Assembly: GCA_008360955.1 (NCBI GenBank)
Contig: LUCM01001907.1
Location: forward strand, 151,688-215,687
Length of the DNA stretch: 64,000 nt
Direction: 5' to 3'
Source of the DNA: Fasciolopsis buskii
Taxonomy: Eukaryota; Platyhelminthes; Trematoda; Plagiorchiida; Fasciolidae
Of the stretch, positions 1 to 13,863 are shown piece by piece. Under the pieces are notes generated by a model. That model was given only the letters and a program-made list of their open reading frames with translations. It ran no database searches and was not told where the DNA came from. Within the stretch, counting starts at the first letter, position 1; each line of letters starts with the position of its first letter. The position numbers and the translations under genes were made by a program.

Positions 1-3000
1 AATCAGCACAGTGAAAAAACCTATTAGAGCTGAGTTCGATGCCAACCGGAAAGCTGTACTTTCACCTTATCGTATTGTTCATGCACAGCATCACTAGCGG
101 AGTTAAGGAGGGAAGCAAATTGGAGGGAAAATACCCTGTCAAGAGGCCAAGAGTAGTAGCCATCGGTGACAGACAAGACCAAGTATTCGGATTTTCAGCG
201 GACGAAATAGTGTTACTATTTGCGTCGATGACGGATACCTTTTTTGGTTTCGAAATGTAGAAGTCTGTCGACAAATTTAAATTCAAGATCCCATGCTAGT
301 ACAAACTATACAAGAGGACAAAAGGGATCAGTAGATCGAATTCGTGTGGATTGCAGATTGATCAGTGCAAAGCTTCGCTCGGAGGTCAAAATTCCAAATA
401 TTATTTTAAGTCCTATGTGACAGAACGATTTTGGGCGGATAAAATGCTTGACGTGAAGCTTAACGATAAGTACTGCCGATTCATCTCATTTCCACTGTCT
501 TGTGGCAACATTTGCATTCTTTCCGGTTTGTTATGCTTGATGGTTGTGTTATTCCCAACTCTGATCTTATCTTTCATATGGTAAACAATTCACCTGAAAA
601 GTGTTACCTTCTCTATTTTATTGGGCGTTCATGAATCGAACGTCCTGTTAGGGTCTGGAAATCTGGAGTTGCCGAGTGGGTCAACGAATGCTGCTTTGAT
701 TCTAGTCTGAATGTTTCGATTCGGTTCCTTTGGATTATTTAACTTTGGAAAGTGCATTTTGTTCCCTACCCCAACCTGAAGATGACAAACTGGGGTGCAG
801 CTAAATACAATTTTACCAAAAATCAAGGTTTGCAACTGCATTTTGCATTTTGTTTTTATCTTTTTGAGGAACTAGTAGGAATTCGGTCCACTTTCGGGGA
901 ACGCGTAAACCTGATGTAGAGTAAAATGAAATTTGCGATTCGCTGGATCACATAAATTCGTCCAATAAATTTCCCTCAAATTCATTGCACAGAGAAACCG
1001 ATGAATTACACTTTCTCAAACAAGCGTCAATGAACATGTTTGCATAACTCACGAGTAATCAAATGATGAATTATGAAATATAAGATGAAGAACCCATTTC
1101 TGCACGTTCCATCCAGAAGACAGAACTGTGCCGCCGAAATGGCCGGAGGACCTTTATCTTATTAGGCACTTGTTCGGCGCGTGAGTTATTGCGGAGAGGG
1201 TTTTCGTGTGCAGATCACATGAGTGAACATCAGCGGTTACTAGAACCGCCATTTCAATGAAACGCTGCAACTAACCTGGAGTGCAATCGGATTTTTTGTT
1301 CTATGTATGATATAGCTCTCTGTGTAAGGCAAAAAAACTGTGGACAAGTTTTGAATTGGTTAATGCAGCTTCATTGGTCAGCATATCTGTCGAAAAGATT
1401 AAACCTATTTCATCTGGCTTGTTCTGAATTATGACCAATGTGCACTGTCGTAAGGCTGCGGCTATGGCTTGGTCACAATGACCCAGTGACCTTTAAGGGT
1501 GTTTTGGCAACGGGACGGCTTAGTAGGGGCTCCGGGGTAGTTCACCGGCATGCTACAGTTCCGTAGGTCAGGGCCGTGGTAGAATACGTTAAATTGGGAA
1601 ACCCGGGTTGTAAAACAGGGTATCGACATTCGCCATATCCTCCCGCGATTATTATGAAATGAGGCAGGTTTGAACAAAATTCACGTCAGCTTGCTGGTCA
1701 GTCGGTGCTGACATCAGTTGCTGTTAAACAAGAGGAAATTTTAACGTGATTGCCATTGACAAAGGATTTCTGATCGTGGATTTCACTTCACGAGGGGTGG
1801 ATAGCCACATGGAATGTTACCAGAACTAATTGAACTGGCCGAAAAGAACAGTTTTCGTACATTTCGTTGGAAAAGATGTCAGTGCCAGCGCCTTTTTCTG
1901 TCCATTTCGATAGATTTACACCAAAAGGAGTTAAAGTCGCTAATTCAAACGCAATTCGAGCTTGCTCATTTGTCGTCATGGGACGGGATAAATTCGGTTC
2001 TCTCGTTTAATCTGAAAGTCGGTCTGTGCCCGTACAAATACAGGCAATAAAATATGGTCACTGTTCGTAATCGGAAGATAAACCACGGGACAGCCCGGGT
2101 GCAGGAATCGACCAGGCGAATTTGCAGCGGCAGAGGCTACTGATTCAAGCAGATCAAAATTTTCAACACATCTGCAACATTTGTGAACAATGTGAACACC
2201 CAGTCAGTCGCACTTTTAATTCAGGCAAACGCGAAGATGGAGAAGCAAACAAACATTCAAAACCAGTCATATCATACAGTCGTTGTTGGAACGAAATGCT
2301 AAATGGAAAACAAACTAACACAAGATCAATTCTAAAAACTGACAATCTCGGACAATACGGTTCATATAGGGTCTGTTTGTCACATTTATGCTTCTCGTTT
2401 CCACAGAGAGGAGCAAAATGTTTTGCCTTTGACAAACTAGGTCCCATGAAAAGTGCCTGAAGAAGTAGTAAAGCTTGCATGGTGAGAAGACCTCCATTCT
2501 CACAGATTGCAGAGATTGAAAATCGTTTTCATTTATTTTCCCAATCTTTTTACTGAAGAAAACCTGGCCTATCACACCTAGACCGTTTATTCATGACAGT
2601 CATTCACACACTTCCTGTCAATGTGGACAAAGTAGAATTAATCATTTCACTAACAGAACTACTCAGGTCTTTTCAGGTGCTCAATAGCCCTCCGAACAAA
2701 ATTATTGTCTGGAGCATTTCTAGATGTATATTGCCATTTCATTTGAATGATCCTAAAATGGTACACCATGAGTTCTTGATTTCAGACTGCGGACTTTAAG
2801 TTTTAGATTTAAAATTTCTTATTCAGTTGCAGTTTGATATCTTATTTTTAATCTCCCCACGTGTGTTAATAATTGTATTCTGCTGTATTGTTGAGAAAAT
2901 TACATAGGAAGAAACTAACACGGTCGATATGCAAGCAAATAGAAGATGGACATCGAGGGAAAACATTTTTAGTTCTGAAAGTCTGAACTCAGATTTCGTG

Positions 3001-3249
3001 CCGAATATGGAACAGCTCAACCTCGATAAACATTAATAGGGGAGGAAATTCATCTATACTTCGAAAGAGTGGATGCATGCGAATGACAGAAGACATTATT
3101 ATGTACGGGGTGAGCAGGATCTGTAAGGATATTCATGGAGAGATTTTCACGGGACTTGAAGTGCGAGCCACATGGTATAAATAAGAAAACCATCAGGACT
3201 AGTAAGAACTCAACTAATCATAGGAAGATCTCGGGAAAATAAGCTGTAA
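1..3249. other. No confident gene; scattered short ORFs
   Basis: I see no recognisable protein, RNA gene or clear repeat here. Short open segments with weak splice borders exist, for example plus-strand 357-469 and 1117-1180, the latter ending at a GTGAGT donor. None chains to a neighbour convincingly, and none resembles a known family. Confidence 0.4.
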
Positions 3250-3800
3250 CGCATTTTGAATAGATTCGAAAAGATTACTGAAGATCAGTAGAGTAAGATA
3301 GGGAGAACATTGATGGAATAAAACATCGTGACAGTTTGTTTTGCGCCAAACTGTCTCACCTTATGGAGTTGGAAAGACAAGACAGGCGACGTATCCACTT
3401 GAAGCAGTCGGAGATTTGCGAGGACTATTGTAAACTGGTGCAAAATTACAACAACTACGTATTTTACAGACTTGTCTCCGGGACCGGAGAAGGCGTATAG
3501 CATCGAATGCTCATTGGAATAAAACGAACCAGAAAGAGCGTAAACGCATTCGAATGAGTTAGGAGTATTAGGATGAAAGATGGACTAAGAAGAAGAGATT
3601 TGAACACCAGGCAAAAGAGAGGAAAGTACGAAATCCGACTGACTGAAAATTGGCTGGCAGAGTACGACATTGTCCGCATACTTGAGAAACCGAGTAAATG
3701 AGTCGGTACCCAAGTCAATATGACAAGTATTGCAAAAATAAGGCAAGAGAGCAGGTTTCTGTAGGACACCAGAGTTGTAAACCAAGGGACTAAATAACCA
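3250..3800 (-). mobile_element. Possible decayed non-LTR reverse transcriptase fragment
   Basis: One minus-strand frame near 3,660-3,690 reads LKYADNVVLCQPI, which resembles the catalytic YADD box of non-LTR reverse transcriptases in the style 'KYADDVVLC'. Surrounding frames are broken by stops. This is family-motif recognition only, from one short motif; it could be chance. Confidence 0.3.
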
Positions 3801-4012
3801 AGTTTAGTTCGTCGAGTTCTATTGGAAAATTAGTTGTTCAGCCACAACGTAGCAGAAACGGGACATCTAACAAATTCAAGCTTATGGATAAGGACAGAAC
3901 AGTGAGTGGTGTCGAAAGCAGAGGGCTAATCTAAAAAGGGACAACAGACTGGCTTTTTAAACTTTAAACATTTTCGGAACTGTGCGTCTACATAAATAGC
4001 ACACCTGTTCCG

Positions 4013-4051
<39 letters not shown>

Positions 4052-5522
4052 TGAAACGGGTCATTAGAGGTAACAATGGAGGAACACTAAACACTGAGTA
4101 CAGGAAGTTCAGTAGATTTGAGGACAGAAAAGTTGATGACCGTGAGGCAATATCGCTTTGGCAAAATGTTTGAGGTTGCGTTCAAGGATGTGAATAACTC
4201 TGTCAGCGTTCCAAAAGATTTGTTCTCAGCGGTAGTCACAGCCCCCATAAGAGAACTGGCCCTCAATTACAGAACGGTTAAATATAGGCTGTCTAGGCGA
4301 ACTAGGAATACAGTTTTGGGAAATAGAATAGGCGTGAGCATTTCCACTGAAGTGAAAGGTTTGATTTCTGGATTACCTGGCATGGTGTAGGGTGGCCGAG
4401 TGTGAAACCATGGGCAGGCGAATGCGATGTTCAGAATATAGGCATTTGCACTACAAATCGGCAACCGAATGGGTTGTTCGCACAGGAGTCTGATACCATG
4501 CCAACGAATTTAAGAGCCGGTAGTGTCGTTGAAAGACGAGTTCGATCATTTTATCTCCCATTTGGAAAAACTAGAAGGGTGTTTCACAAAAGCTCGCTCA
4601 TCAAGTTTGTAATCAATCTTTTTCGGTCGGCTTAGAGAATTAAGCAGGGCGAAGTTATTCGGCCAATGTTATAGAGTACGGTTTTAACGGAACAGCATAG
4701 GCTAACAACTGTAGTAGGTCATTGTCAGTAAGCCTAGAAGACAGAGACTAAACAAAGGAAAACAAAGAATATGCTAATGACAACGACCTATAAAGCAGGG
4801 GAACATAAGTGGGAGATAGGTTTCTTACCTTGGCTTAAATTCATTTAGTCTTGATGGATGACTGGTGTGCAGCCGCGAATATAACTTAAATATAAGTGAA
4901 GTGAACGAACGATCATTTGACGAAATAAGAGCACACCGTCGTAATTAAAAAATCGGGATGATTGGTGACTATTCTGGCTAGAATAATACCAACTCAGGTT
5001 GGACATAAGTTGGCTAAACCGAAAGCGAGAAGGGTTAAGTGGAAGCTCGGTTAAATTCATCAATATTAAGTGCTCGAAGGGATCCGACGAAGTGACATTT
5101 ACTGGGGTCAATTTGGAAGTGTCGCGCAATCCAATTTTTATGAAGGGCAGTGATTTCCTTTAGCCTGTGATAAGCAGCTTGCTAAAAAATTCAGCCTTTG
5201 TGTGAGAAGGTCATCCCAATAGGGTCCTTCAGCGGGACTACATTCACTGCAGGCCATTAAGGGCGGTTCGAAAAGCGCACCAAATCTGTGGAGATTATCG
5301 CTAGCCGACGTGCACGACGGAGGTAGTTGAGTATTTAACGAGTCCACATGTTCTCAGAGATCGAGCCCACTAAGGAAGACTTACAAAACCCTTAGAGAAA
5401 AAGTGAATTGCATCAACTACTACTAATGCTCCATTTAGCCCGTAAGAACACAATATTGTTGTCACTTGGTCTTACTGTATTATCTGCAATTTTTCAACAA
5501 TCACCTATTCATTTTATGCAAG
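3801..5522. other. Intergenic or intronic sequence, no gene seen
   Basis: It contains an (AT)n microsatellite and short ORFs on both strands, such as minus-strand 4845-5129 and 5138-5347, without recognisable domains or a credible splice chain. Nothing further could be supported. Confidence 0.4.
4015..4049. repeat. (AT)n microsatellite
   Basis: About 35 bases of uninterrupted TA dinucleotides. Similar tracts recur throughout the window, often at edges of dispersed repeats. Confidence 0.95.
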
Positions 5523-5926
5523 GAATCACAGAAGTTGAGTTACATCATGATGATGCCGTTGCTTACGGTTCCATCGGCTCCATCCGTGATGTACATCTTC
5601 ATTGTTTGCCGGACACATTTACACAACACAGGTGAGTTTCTTTAGTGCTTGGAATTTGTCTTCAATTCTAAAGGCTTCATCCAGGTCCCAAGCATTTAGC
5701 TCTACTCGTTTAAATGCCAACACTGTAGGACGTACAAAATTCCGTTCTGTTCGTGGTTTTGTTCATTTTATTCTCAACTCCTTTCAGCAGGTCGTTTGCC
5801 TTTCCGACATTTCGCTCATTTGGACAACCGACTTACACTCTCATTCATTTTTGCAAACTGCAGTTCTTCTCAAACTATTCCCTCCGGAATACTACTCAGA
5901 TCCTACAACTCATGTACCACTTACAG
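5523..5926 (+). CDS. Candidate two-exon coding segment, protein unrecognised
   Basis: Two open segments join in phase. The first (5523-5631) reads GITEVELHHDDAVAYGSIGS and onward, and ends at a good donor, CAG|GTGAGT. The second starts at 5788 (or at 5791 using the adjacent AG), after the pyrimidine-rich acceptor CTCCTTTCAG. It stays open to CAG|GTATAG at 5926 and reads SFAFPTFRSFGQPTYTLIHF and onward. The first exon leaves two bases that the second completes, and the second ends in phase 0. No minus-strand ORF competes here. I do not recognise the protein. A possible continuation at 6472-6542 and 6821-7006 is weaker. Without a database match this could still be a chance chain. Confidence 0.33.
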
Positions 5927-8900
5927 GTATAGGTGCTGTTCTTTAGAAGTTCCATATACCGGTCAACTCTATTTCAAGGATACCCACCATAGTTAAGCAA
6001 GGGTATTCGCAAACGCAACGTGTAGCCTTGACAACTTACTGGACCGTCAAAAGATCACACAGTCATTTGGTTTGTGAAAAATCCATTACTGTTTCTGACC
6101 ACGAAGCCCCATTCATACTTCACACTACTTGTTAGCTAAATCATCCGAGTAGACGATTCACAGACTGAATAACGCCCTTAGTTCATACCATTACGACGCA
6201 ATGCAGATATTAGAATCCCGTAAACTCTGAATGCCTTAGGAATACTAATGTTAGTTACTTCAGAGGTAACAATTTACGACCGGTAAGTGGGTGTATTATT
6301 TTGCACAACGGAAAATAAGTGATTATCTTCTTAGACCCTGACTATTTGTCAAATCACAAGCCTCGTACCATCCAGCGAGGAAAGTCAGCCTGACATTAGT
6401 TCTCAGAGAGTGATCCTCATTTAGGTGCAAGCAAACGAGAGAACATTCCGAAAAAAATTGTTCATTTTTAGCAAAAGATTACAGATGTACCTATGTCAAC
6501 CCACCGTGACGAGGATCCGATGTGTGGCAGACTCATGCTCAGGTACCTCGCCATACTTTTGTTGCTCGATTACATTCTGTAAATTCTTGAGATACCGTGT
6601 TCATACAGCAGTGCGTTTATTTACCAATTCAATAAGCGTTTTGATTTTTTTTGGATATTTCGTACGGGAGTCTATTGATCCCAATACTGAAACATAACAC
6701 CATAACAGCGTGACGGTTTTCTGTGTTAGGCGACGCATATGGGTACTTCCAAACTGATCTACTCTTACTTTTGGCACTCTCCAAGACAGTGCTCACAATG
6801 AAATAACCTTTGCCGTGTAGTTGGATCCGCTGGCATTGGTCGAGCGGCCAACTTGGTTGTGTATTTTTTTAGAACGACGACCTGACCCCGTAGACATATA
6901 TATCGTATCTCGACTAAAATCCGAATCTGAGATGAAGACACTTTGGTATCGGCGCTGCATGATTAACCTTTCCTTAATCACTTTCGATGACCTGATAATT
7001 AAATCAGTGAACAGACGAGCAAACGGATAGATAGGTAGACAGACAGACGATCAGAAGGACAAACAAATAGACAGGCAATGTGCAGGCCTAGGATTTTGCT
7101 TTATTATTTAAGCCAGACTTATATATGGAAATTTATTGAATAATACAGCCCGGCAAGCTTGTCGAGTACGTTATGTGCCAAAATTATCTGCAACTTCTAG
7201 TTCAATAATTGCAGAGGCCCAACTTTATTCATGACAGAAGGATCAAGGATGCAGTGTTTGCATAACATTACTCTGAACTAAAGATGTTTACCTCAGAACG
7301 GAATGTTAGAAACTAGAGGTACATCTTGACCGCCATAGATCATGAACTGATCATCCCAAAATAAGACATTTGGCTGAATAATCAGTCCATAGACAACCAG
7401 ATAACAGCCACATAAAACCATTACTACTAAAACAGACTGTCTGAGCAGTCGACGGCTATTAACATAAAACTAAAATCTTTTGGCAACAATTCGTTCCTAC
7501 TTTTCACGTGTGATCAACACTTAATTTGATCTCGATGAGCAAAAAAGGCAGGCAATTTTCACGGATTAGCAAAATTTCTTTTTAGTCATGACACTGAAGT
7601 GTGACAGGTAAAAAGATACTACGTGGTCCCATATGACAATAGTATTGTGGAATGAATGGAGAACCAGATGGACACGCATAAATGGTCTATTCATCAAGAT
7701 GACCTAATTTTCTCAAGGATTTCTGTTGCTACCACGATCAATGTGATATTAAATTTCAGCTCCCCCGGTGTTATCTCAACCTCTAAGACCGGTGATGAGC
7801 ATCGTGCTGGGTTTGAATCTTCCCAATGCTGATCGGATTCTCCACTTCGAAACTCTCAGCTGCCTGCTCTCCTTACCAAAACTAATGCATTTTTTCGTTT
7901 AATTGACTAAAGAAGCAAAATCAGACAATAGAAAATAGTTTTCTGTCTACTTCATTCACGCGTGCCATTTGCCTACTGAACTTATTCACAATAGACGAAC
8001 TTGAGTTCTGATATTACAAGTATGATGAGAAACAATGGGCTTGCCGCAATCCCCACCCAAAGAATATTTCTTACTTTTGTCAGAAAAAGGACAAAATAAA
8101 TTGCCGAAGTTTGAAGAAGCGTTTAAGACTTAACATAAACAAGAGTTTGACAATCGGCAGATCTACCGAATGTCTGACCAAAAATGATCAACATTATTTC
8201 CCAGACGTCTATACCGATTCTTCTGGAACGAATACTGTGGTGTAAACAAATGATAGGGTTAACGCAAAAGTGAAAAACAAGAATTGGCAGTCTAGGATGA
8301 CGTAACTATCCAAAATGCATTTTTCCTTATCATTTGGAAACTTGGTACCAGACTTCTTTTTGCAATACCACCTACCATCGCCGTTTCTTCCAACTTGGCA
8401 TTAGACAGATGGTCTTCATTGTAACATTTGCCCACTGCATCTGTTGTCAATCTCAACTCTAGGTGATCGGAGTGACTGTTAGTCTGGACATATCTGATAC
8501 CGCGTCCATACAGAGTGAATTAACTGGTTCGAGCAAAGTATTCATCGGTCAGCACGTTGTGTCAACCTTTCACTTTTAACCCCATCAGCGAAAGAATTGT
8601 CACTTCTCAGTGCAAGTCTTTATAGGCCCCTATATTCCAGAAAGGAATACCGCCAGTTAGATGAATTTAAATTGACCCACTTTCACCCATAGATTAGTCA
8701 ACGCTACTGGCGACCGAGTAACACTGCAGGATCAATAAACCGTTTTCGTAAACAAAATCGCAGTTACCCTCATTGTATTTTCCACAATTCATATAAATGC
8801 GTACAGACATTTGTGAATAAACGAGGTAAAATTAAGGCCAAGTTATGATTATGGCCTTATGTATCACCGTCAAACTGCTTTCCCTCGTTAAGCAGAATGT

Positions 8901-10579
8901 ACGCCTTTCCCATCTCATTCCTTTTAGGTGTGGTGAAGATGTTAAACTTACAGTATAACACTGTTGTCAGCGCATTAATCACTACTAATCACGCACGCAT
9001 TTTCCCCTGGAAACTGGTGACTGAGCAGATGAATTTTTCATTCCAATTTCAGTAAGTTTGCCTCGAGATCATTTCGTCACTAGGCCTTTGCACCCAAAAA
9101 GGAAAATAATAGTTGGTTTTTGATCGGAATGAATCGTATTGCAATGGCGCATTTCTGTCTCCCTTGTAACTGATCAAATATTTCCAAAATGAAAAAGTTA
9201 CGTCAGTCATTTGACCTAATGATCCACTGCCCTTGAAGACCCGTAAACGTATCATGATAAAATCTTGCTTTTTCAGCTAGTGTACGTATTTCTGATATTG
9301 AACCTGCAGCAGTTACGGATGGAATTTCACGTGTTACTAGCATAGCTTGGACTGATCCGAAATATCAAACTTAGACTGGAAGCTTTGATGATTTTGCATA
9401 TTCTGTTGATTTACGTTATAAGAAGTGCATCCGTATCCGTTTCTGATAACTCTGACTTCGAAACTGACACCGCTTGCATACGGCAGGCTATTCTGAGGCT
9501 GACTAATTTCTTACTGTTTCACTTGTTCCACGGCGATCCCGATCGAAGTCCAGAATTGTCGATTATTAGGCAGTCAGAAGGAACCAAAGATATGGTTGAC
9601 TAAATATTTCTCTTTGGACTGCTATCACATAGTCCTAATTCAAACATGTTAAAGTCAAAAATGCTGTATTGGTCCAGTTCTATAAGCCCAAGAGCTATTA
9701 GCACAGACAGTATACTTGGCGTAGAGTCAAATTTAGTTCCTTGCCGCGGAACACTATCGCGTAACTTCTGTTGGTAACAGGCGAGAAAACTTTATTGTAT
9801 GAAGCTCAGTCAACTTCATTCAGACGAGTAAAAGCGTTAAATGAACGCGCCACATCTGGCTGTATTAGAGTTCTTTCAACATGAACCACGTCAAGTATCC
9901 TAATTAGTTGAAGGTTTAAAACTGCGTCGAAATGACATGCCTTGGAAGGCTCTGCGCTAAAAACTCAAAATGCCATCTTTCAAAAGTTTTACGGCTAAAT
10001 CTAAGTGAAACAGTTGAACGTTCTATGACATCCAGTTTTTAATTATCAGAGACAGTTAACGTGATAACCGCCTTCCTTGGAAAAATGTAATGTATGTGTA
10101 TACTGAAGGTATTATTTACTTATCACTGCTTGCAGATAAATAAGTTCTCACAGTCGGCACCAATTGCAGCTTTGAATAATAATCCTCAGGACTGATTTAA
10201 GCCTGTACATAAAACTGCGCTGGTAAATGACAGAGTTTGATCTTGGAAATTCACTTTTAATATGAAAACTAAGTTGTTCGTAGCCGTAATTGTCTGCACT
10301 CACTAGGTTTATCTCGGGGATTCGTGCTTTTAATAAAAGTTCCCACTCGAAAATAGTTCATATCACCAAAAATACAGTACCAAAGTCCCAAAGAAGTCAT
10401 TTTTCAATCAGCACTGCTTGTCAAAACTGTTGAAGACAAGTCCACCTCATTCTTTTTCAGGAAACTTCTGGTTTGTTCCTGGCAAGATAAATTCACCGTT
10501 AACGCATTTGTTATACTAACAACTTATTTCATCGCCCCGTAACCGAACTGACCCATTTTAACTTCAACGTAATTAGGTA
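5927..10579. other. Unassigned region with conflicting exon-like segments
   Basis: Exon-like open segments occur on both strands: plus 6821-7006, 8409-8462 and 8971-9051, and minus 9049-9255 and 6793-6981. Chains on opposite strands overlap, so they cannot all be real and none was called. No RNA gene, recognisable transposon or tandem array was seen. Confidence 0.35.
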
Positions 10580-10783
10580 TTATAGAATAAAAAAAGGTTT
10601 TACAACTATGCTTGTATATCTTGATTGCAACTGATCACAACGAGTACATGGCTCTAGCCAATTTACTAAGGACGTGCTGTGGAAAACTACTGATTCAGAA
10701 GCTAAATTGATTGTCAACAAAACTAAGAAGCTGCTTTTCATTACTGTTGTTTTAACTAGATTATTCATTCCAGTTCGTACTTC
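10580..10783 (-). CDS. Candidate terminal exon, protein unrecognised
   Basis: A minus-strand frame opens immediately after a very strong acceptor (GATTTTTTTCAG|GAAGTACG) and stays open for 67 codons to a TAA at 10,580. It reads EVRTGMNNLVKTTVMKSS and onward. If real it could be the last coding exon of a minus-strand gene with the 13.1-13.9 kb exons upstream. No poly(A) signal is visible close by, and the sequence matches no family I know. Confidence 0.3.
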   Translation of the reverse strand, partial: EVRTGMNNLVKTTVMKSSFLVLLTINLASESVVFHSTSLVNWLEPCTRCDQLQSRYTSIVVKPFFIL

Positions 10784-13123
10784 CTGAAAAAAATCTACGA
10801 TGAAGGGATTGACTTAGTCCTAAGAAAGTACTTAGTCAAGGAGAAAATAGATGCGAAGGCGAGAGACTAGAAAATGGGGAAAACATGCAAGGTTCAAGCT
10901 GTCGAGATGACTAATATGGGCCTTATGAGATTAATGAAATGCACACTTTATTTTCAGTTTTCCGGAACAGATCATCATTTGTCACAGATAAAACGACTAA
11001 CTTGAGTCCCGTGTTATGCTTATCTGAGTAACTTTTCAGAGTTTAGCAGCGAGATGAAGGCGGTTTAGGGTTGATTCAATCCAAGGATATATCCAATCGT
11101 AGAATAACTGAGAAGTGAGCATGACGTTACATTTGGAGTGCAGAAGTAGCATACCACCCAAACCCGAGTACCCCGTTCTGTGCAAAATAAAACCCAACTT
11201 GCTGCAAACAACCGTGTGCTCTGGTTTCTATGATTTTGGCATTTCGCAATGATATGTGATTGCTACACAGTGCTTACCATGCCGTCAAGCCTCTTGCTAA
11301 CTATGATGAAACAACTTCATATTCGCATAGCCTTTCTGCCCACAAGTTGTTCATCTTATTATCTTTGAGCTTTTCTGATATAAGAGTCTGAGATGTGACA
11401 ATAAACCTCACATTCACTAGAAGTTTGGTACACTGTCACAATTGTATGCTCGCACCCAACTACAAAGCACGAAAGCAAGTGGAAAAACTAGAAGCATTCT
11501 TCATATCAGTCGAATTGTCATTAGGCCGATGGTAAAAGTTCACGGAGGAATATATGATGGAAAGGCTGTTAGTCAGCAACTACAATGAGTAAGAGACCGG
11601 GATGATATGAGAGACACTGGCAATTCGTGAAAATATTGAGTCATCGAATCCATGCTAAATGACAGGAGTTCAAGTTAGGGCAATTTGAATAGTTCACAAG
11701 CCTTATACCCCGCTTCAAAACACTAATCACGCCTGTTTACTTTGGGCTGCTTCAGCGCTAATAAAAAATCGTAATACTACATTTTCCGTTGGTATAATAC
11801 TACCCCAGTGCGTGATATATTTGCTCTTCCATATCACGAATGAGCATTGTGTACACTGGTTGTAAATGCCTTGAAGAACGTTGCCCGGCCAAACGTGGTG
11901 CAGTTAGAGAATAATGAAGTTAGATTCGTCCTGTTCACTAATCAGGTGAGCGACTATTCTGAAGACGGTAATTATTCTGAAAAGGCGCAGCATTCACTGG
12001 GGGACACAAACGTGGATGCCAGTCGGATATGTAAATTAGCAATGAGCTACTGTCATTCCTATCAGTAGCTGAATCAGAACTTCAAACATTCCTTCACAGG
12101 AATGCAAATCCGATTGTCTTAATGAAATGAATCACCATGTAATATCATCGCTCAACTCACCATAAAAAAACCATGAAAGCCCTGTGCGGCTGTTTCATCC
12201 TCATTAAAAATCATTCGGCTGTCTAAAGTCAACGAAAAAGAGCCAATGTATCAGATGAATTATTCCAGTAGTATGCATACACATGCATAGCCCCCCCCCC
12301 AAAAAAAACTCGTAAAGGGCCTGGCAAAACAACGGCGCTGACTATTAATGGCACCCTGCATAAAAGCCAGTTGACAAATATCAATGATGCTGATTCCTTG
12401 GCTCTTGAAGATCTGAACATATGAGAATCTTCCCATTAGCAAAATCTTTCTTTTCAAACAGTGCCATATGCTAAATCGGGCTCAAATTCAAGGTCTAGTC
12501 GGCCAGGAACCAGATTTTATCCCAGGGGCTCTTCTGATGCAGCTATTTTTCTGTTGGAAGCACACTTTCGTGATGGTTTGAATTATTAATTCTTGAAACA
12601 GCTTATCTTCGATTCCAAAGGGTTTTTCCTTGTCGTATACTCTTTCGATATGATACGCAATCTCCGTCATGCATACGTCGCGTACTTACCGTCCTAAATT
12701 TCCCCTGCTGACCTTCAGTGTCACCGCAATTAATAACATGGACATTCCAACATTCCACCTTCTACTAGCTCCCCAGAGTTTTTACTCCCGTCTGAAAATA
12801 TAATATGTCCACGTTGCTCTTATTAATAAGGGTAACGTTTGTTCTTCTTCCAAAAGTGAACAGGCGGACCTTACGCGAAACGAATAACACCAGCCCCAGT
12901 TATGCACCACAACTTGTCTCAACCTTAACATAAAATCATGCAGCAGGGAACATTCGGGAGGTGGGACAAAGTGGATTGACTCAGGCCGGCCGACTAATCT
13001 CTGTGTGACATCTAGAGAAAGTTGCCCAAATCATATAAGAGGCGTGATAACTGTTTTCGTAAGTACAGTGAACCAACGCATTAATGAGGAAGGGGTGCAT
13101 TTGGGAAATTAGTTATAACTTAC
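10784..13123. other. Unassigned region; one further minus-strand ORF
   Basis: A minus-strand ORF at 12,488-12,670 reads IAYHIERVYDKEKPFGIEDK in its first part and could be another exon of a minus-strand gene, but its borders are poor. A run of about eleven C residues followed by eight A residues lies at 12,290-12,308. Other short open segments on both strands conflict. Confidence 0.3.
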
Positions 13124-13863
13124 CTTCTGATCTATTGTAATAAGCTGATCAGTCAAGGATGCCGTGAGCCAGAATTCCTGTTCAGTGTAACACAGAGATA
13201 TCAGGCAAACAGTAGTCATAACAGTGGGACAGTAACTTGGTGATTTGCATCATTTCCAATAGATCAGGCATTTGCTAAATTACCAAGCTGACTCATCTAA
13301 TATTAGAACATCTAACACCCCGGAAAATTAACCATAGTGCAATGCAACAGTCGATAGTTTGGCAGACGCACGAACATAAATATGGAAACTTACTTCACAT
13401 GAAGATATTTGAAGGGCGGGCGATTTACTGATTATTCAGTGTACACAATTTATCCCGTCTCATCAATTATATTATCGACTCGCTCCATAAATACTGAATT
13501 CCAACTAACCTGTTTTTTTTCAATCCCTTAAAAGCACGTGTCATCCTCATCGTTGTATTAGTTCTGATCTGTGTAACTTTTGTTTCCAATCTGGCTAATC
13601 GGACAAAGCTTTTTAGATTATTCCTGAGAATATCTGCGGCCAAAGGACTACGCATCCCACAAAGGAAAAAAGTGATTTCGCGTTGGTGATGAATTGGAAC
13701 TCACAGTCTCAGGGTCGAATGTTCACCGTAAATAACTCTAGTGGCTAGAAGTGACTCGAATAGGCATAAAATAGTGCGCTGCTTTTCTGGGAAACAAAAG
13801 TACTTAAGTAACGGAACTGCATGCATTGTGGTTTTCTCACTGACCAGAATTCTGCCCTGTCTG
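13124..13863 (-). CDS. Candidate four-exon minus-strand gene segment, unrecognised
   Basis: Four minus-strand segments agree in phase. The first (about 13,863-13,705) reads RQGRILVSEKTTMHAVPLLK onward and ends at CT|GTGAGT. The second (13,647-13,510) reads PLAADILRNNLKSFVRLARL onward and ends at AG|GTTAGT. The third (13,427-13,394) reads KSPALQISSCE and ends at GAA|GTAAGT. The fourth (13,177-13,124) reads EFWLTASLTDQLITIDQK between a TTACACTGAACAG acceptor and AAG|GTAAGT. Each junction completes a codon correctly. The second segment is basic and looks helical. I recognise no family. The number of consistent junctions makes this the best unnamed gene candidate in the window, but the first exon's start is uncertain and chance chaining is not excluded. 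Confidence 0.4.

Noticed and set aside
2122..2480. Overlapping ORFs of 105-112 codons on both strands
   Set aside because: No motif or splice context, and both strands open at once, as expected by chance in a window this size.
8409..9375. Phase-consistent plus-strand exon chain (about 8,409, 8,589, 8,971, 9,281)
   Set aside because: Donors are weak, the last segment ends at a stop without a splice site, and a competing minus ORF covers 9,049-9,255.
10461..10825. Two plus-strand exon-like segments
   Set aside because: The second overlaps the pyrimidine tract and start of a better minus-strand exon candidate. This shows how easily short chains arise by chance.
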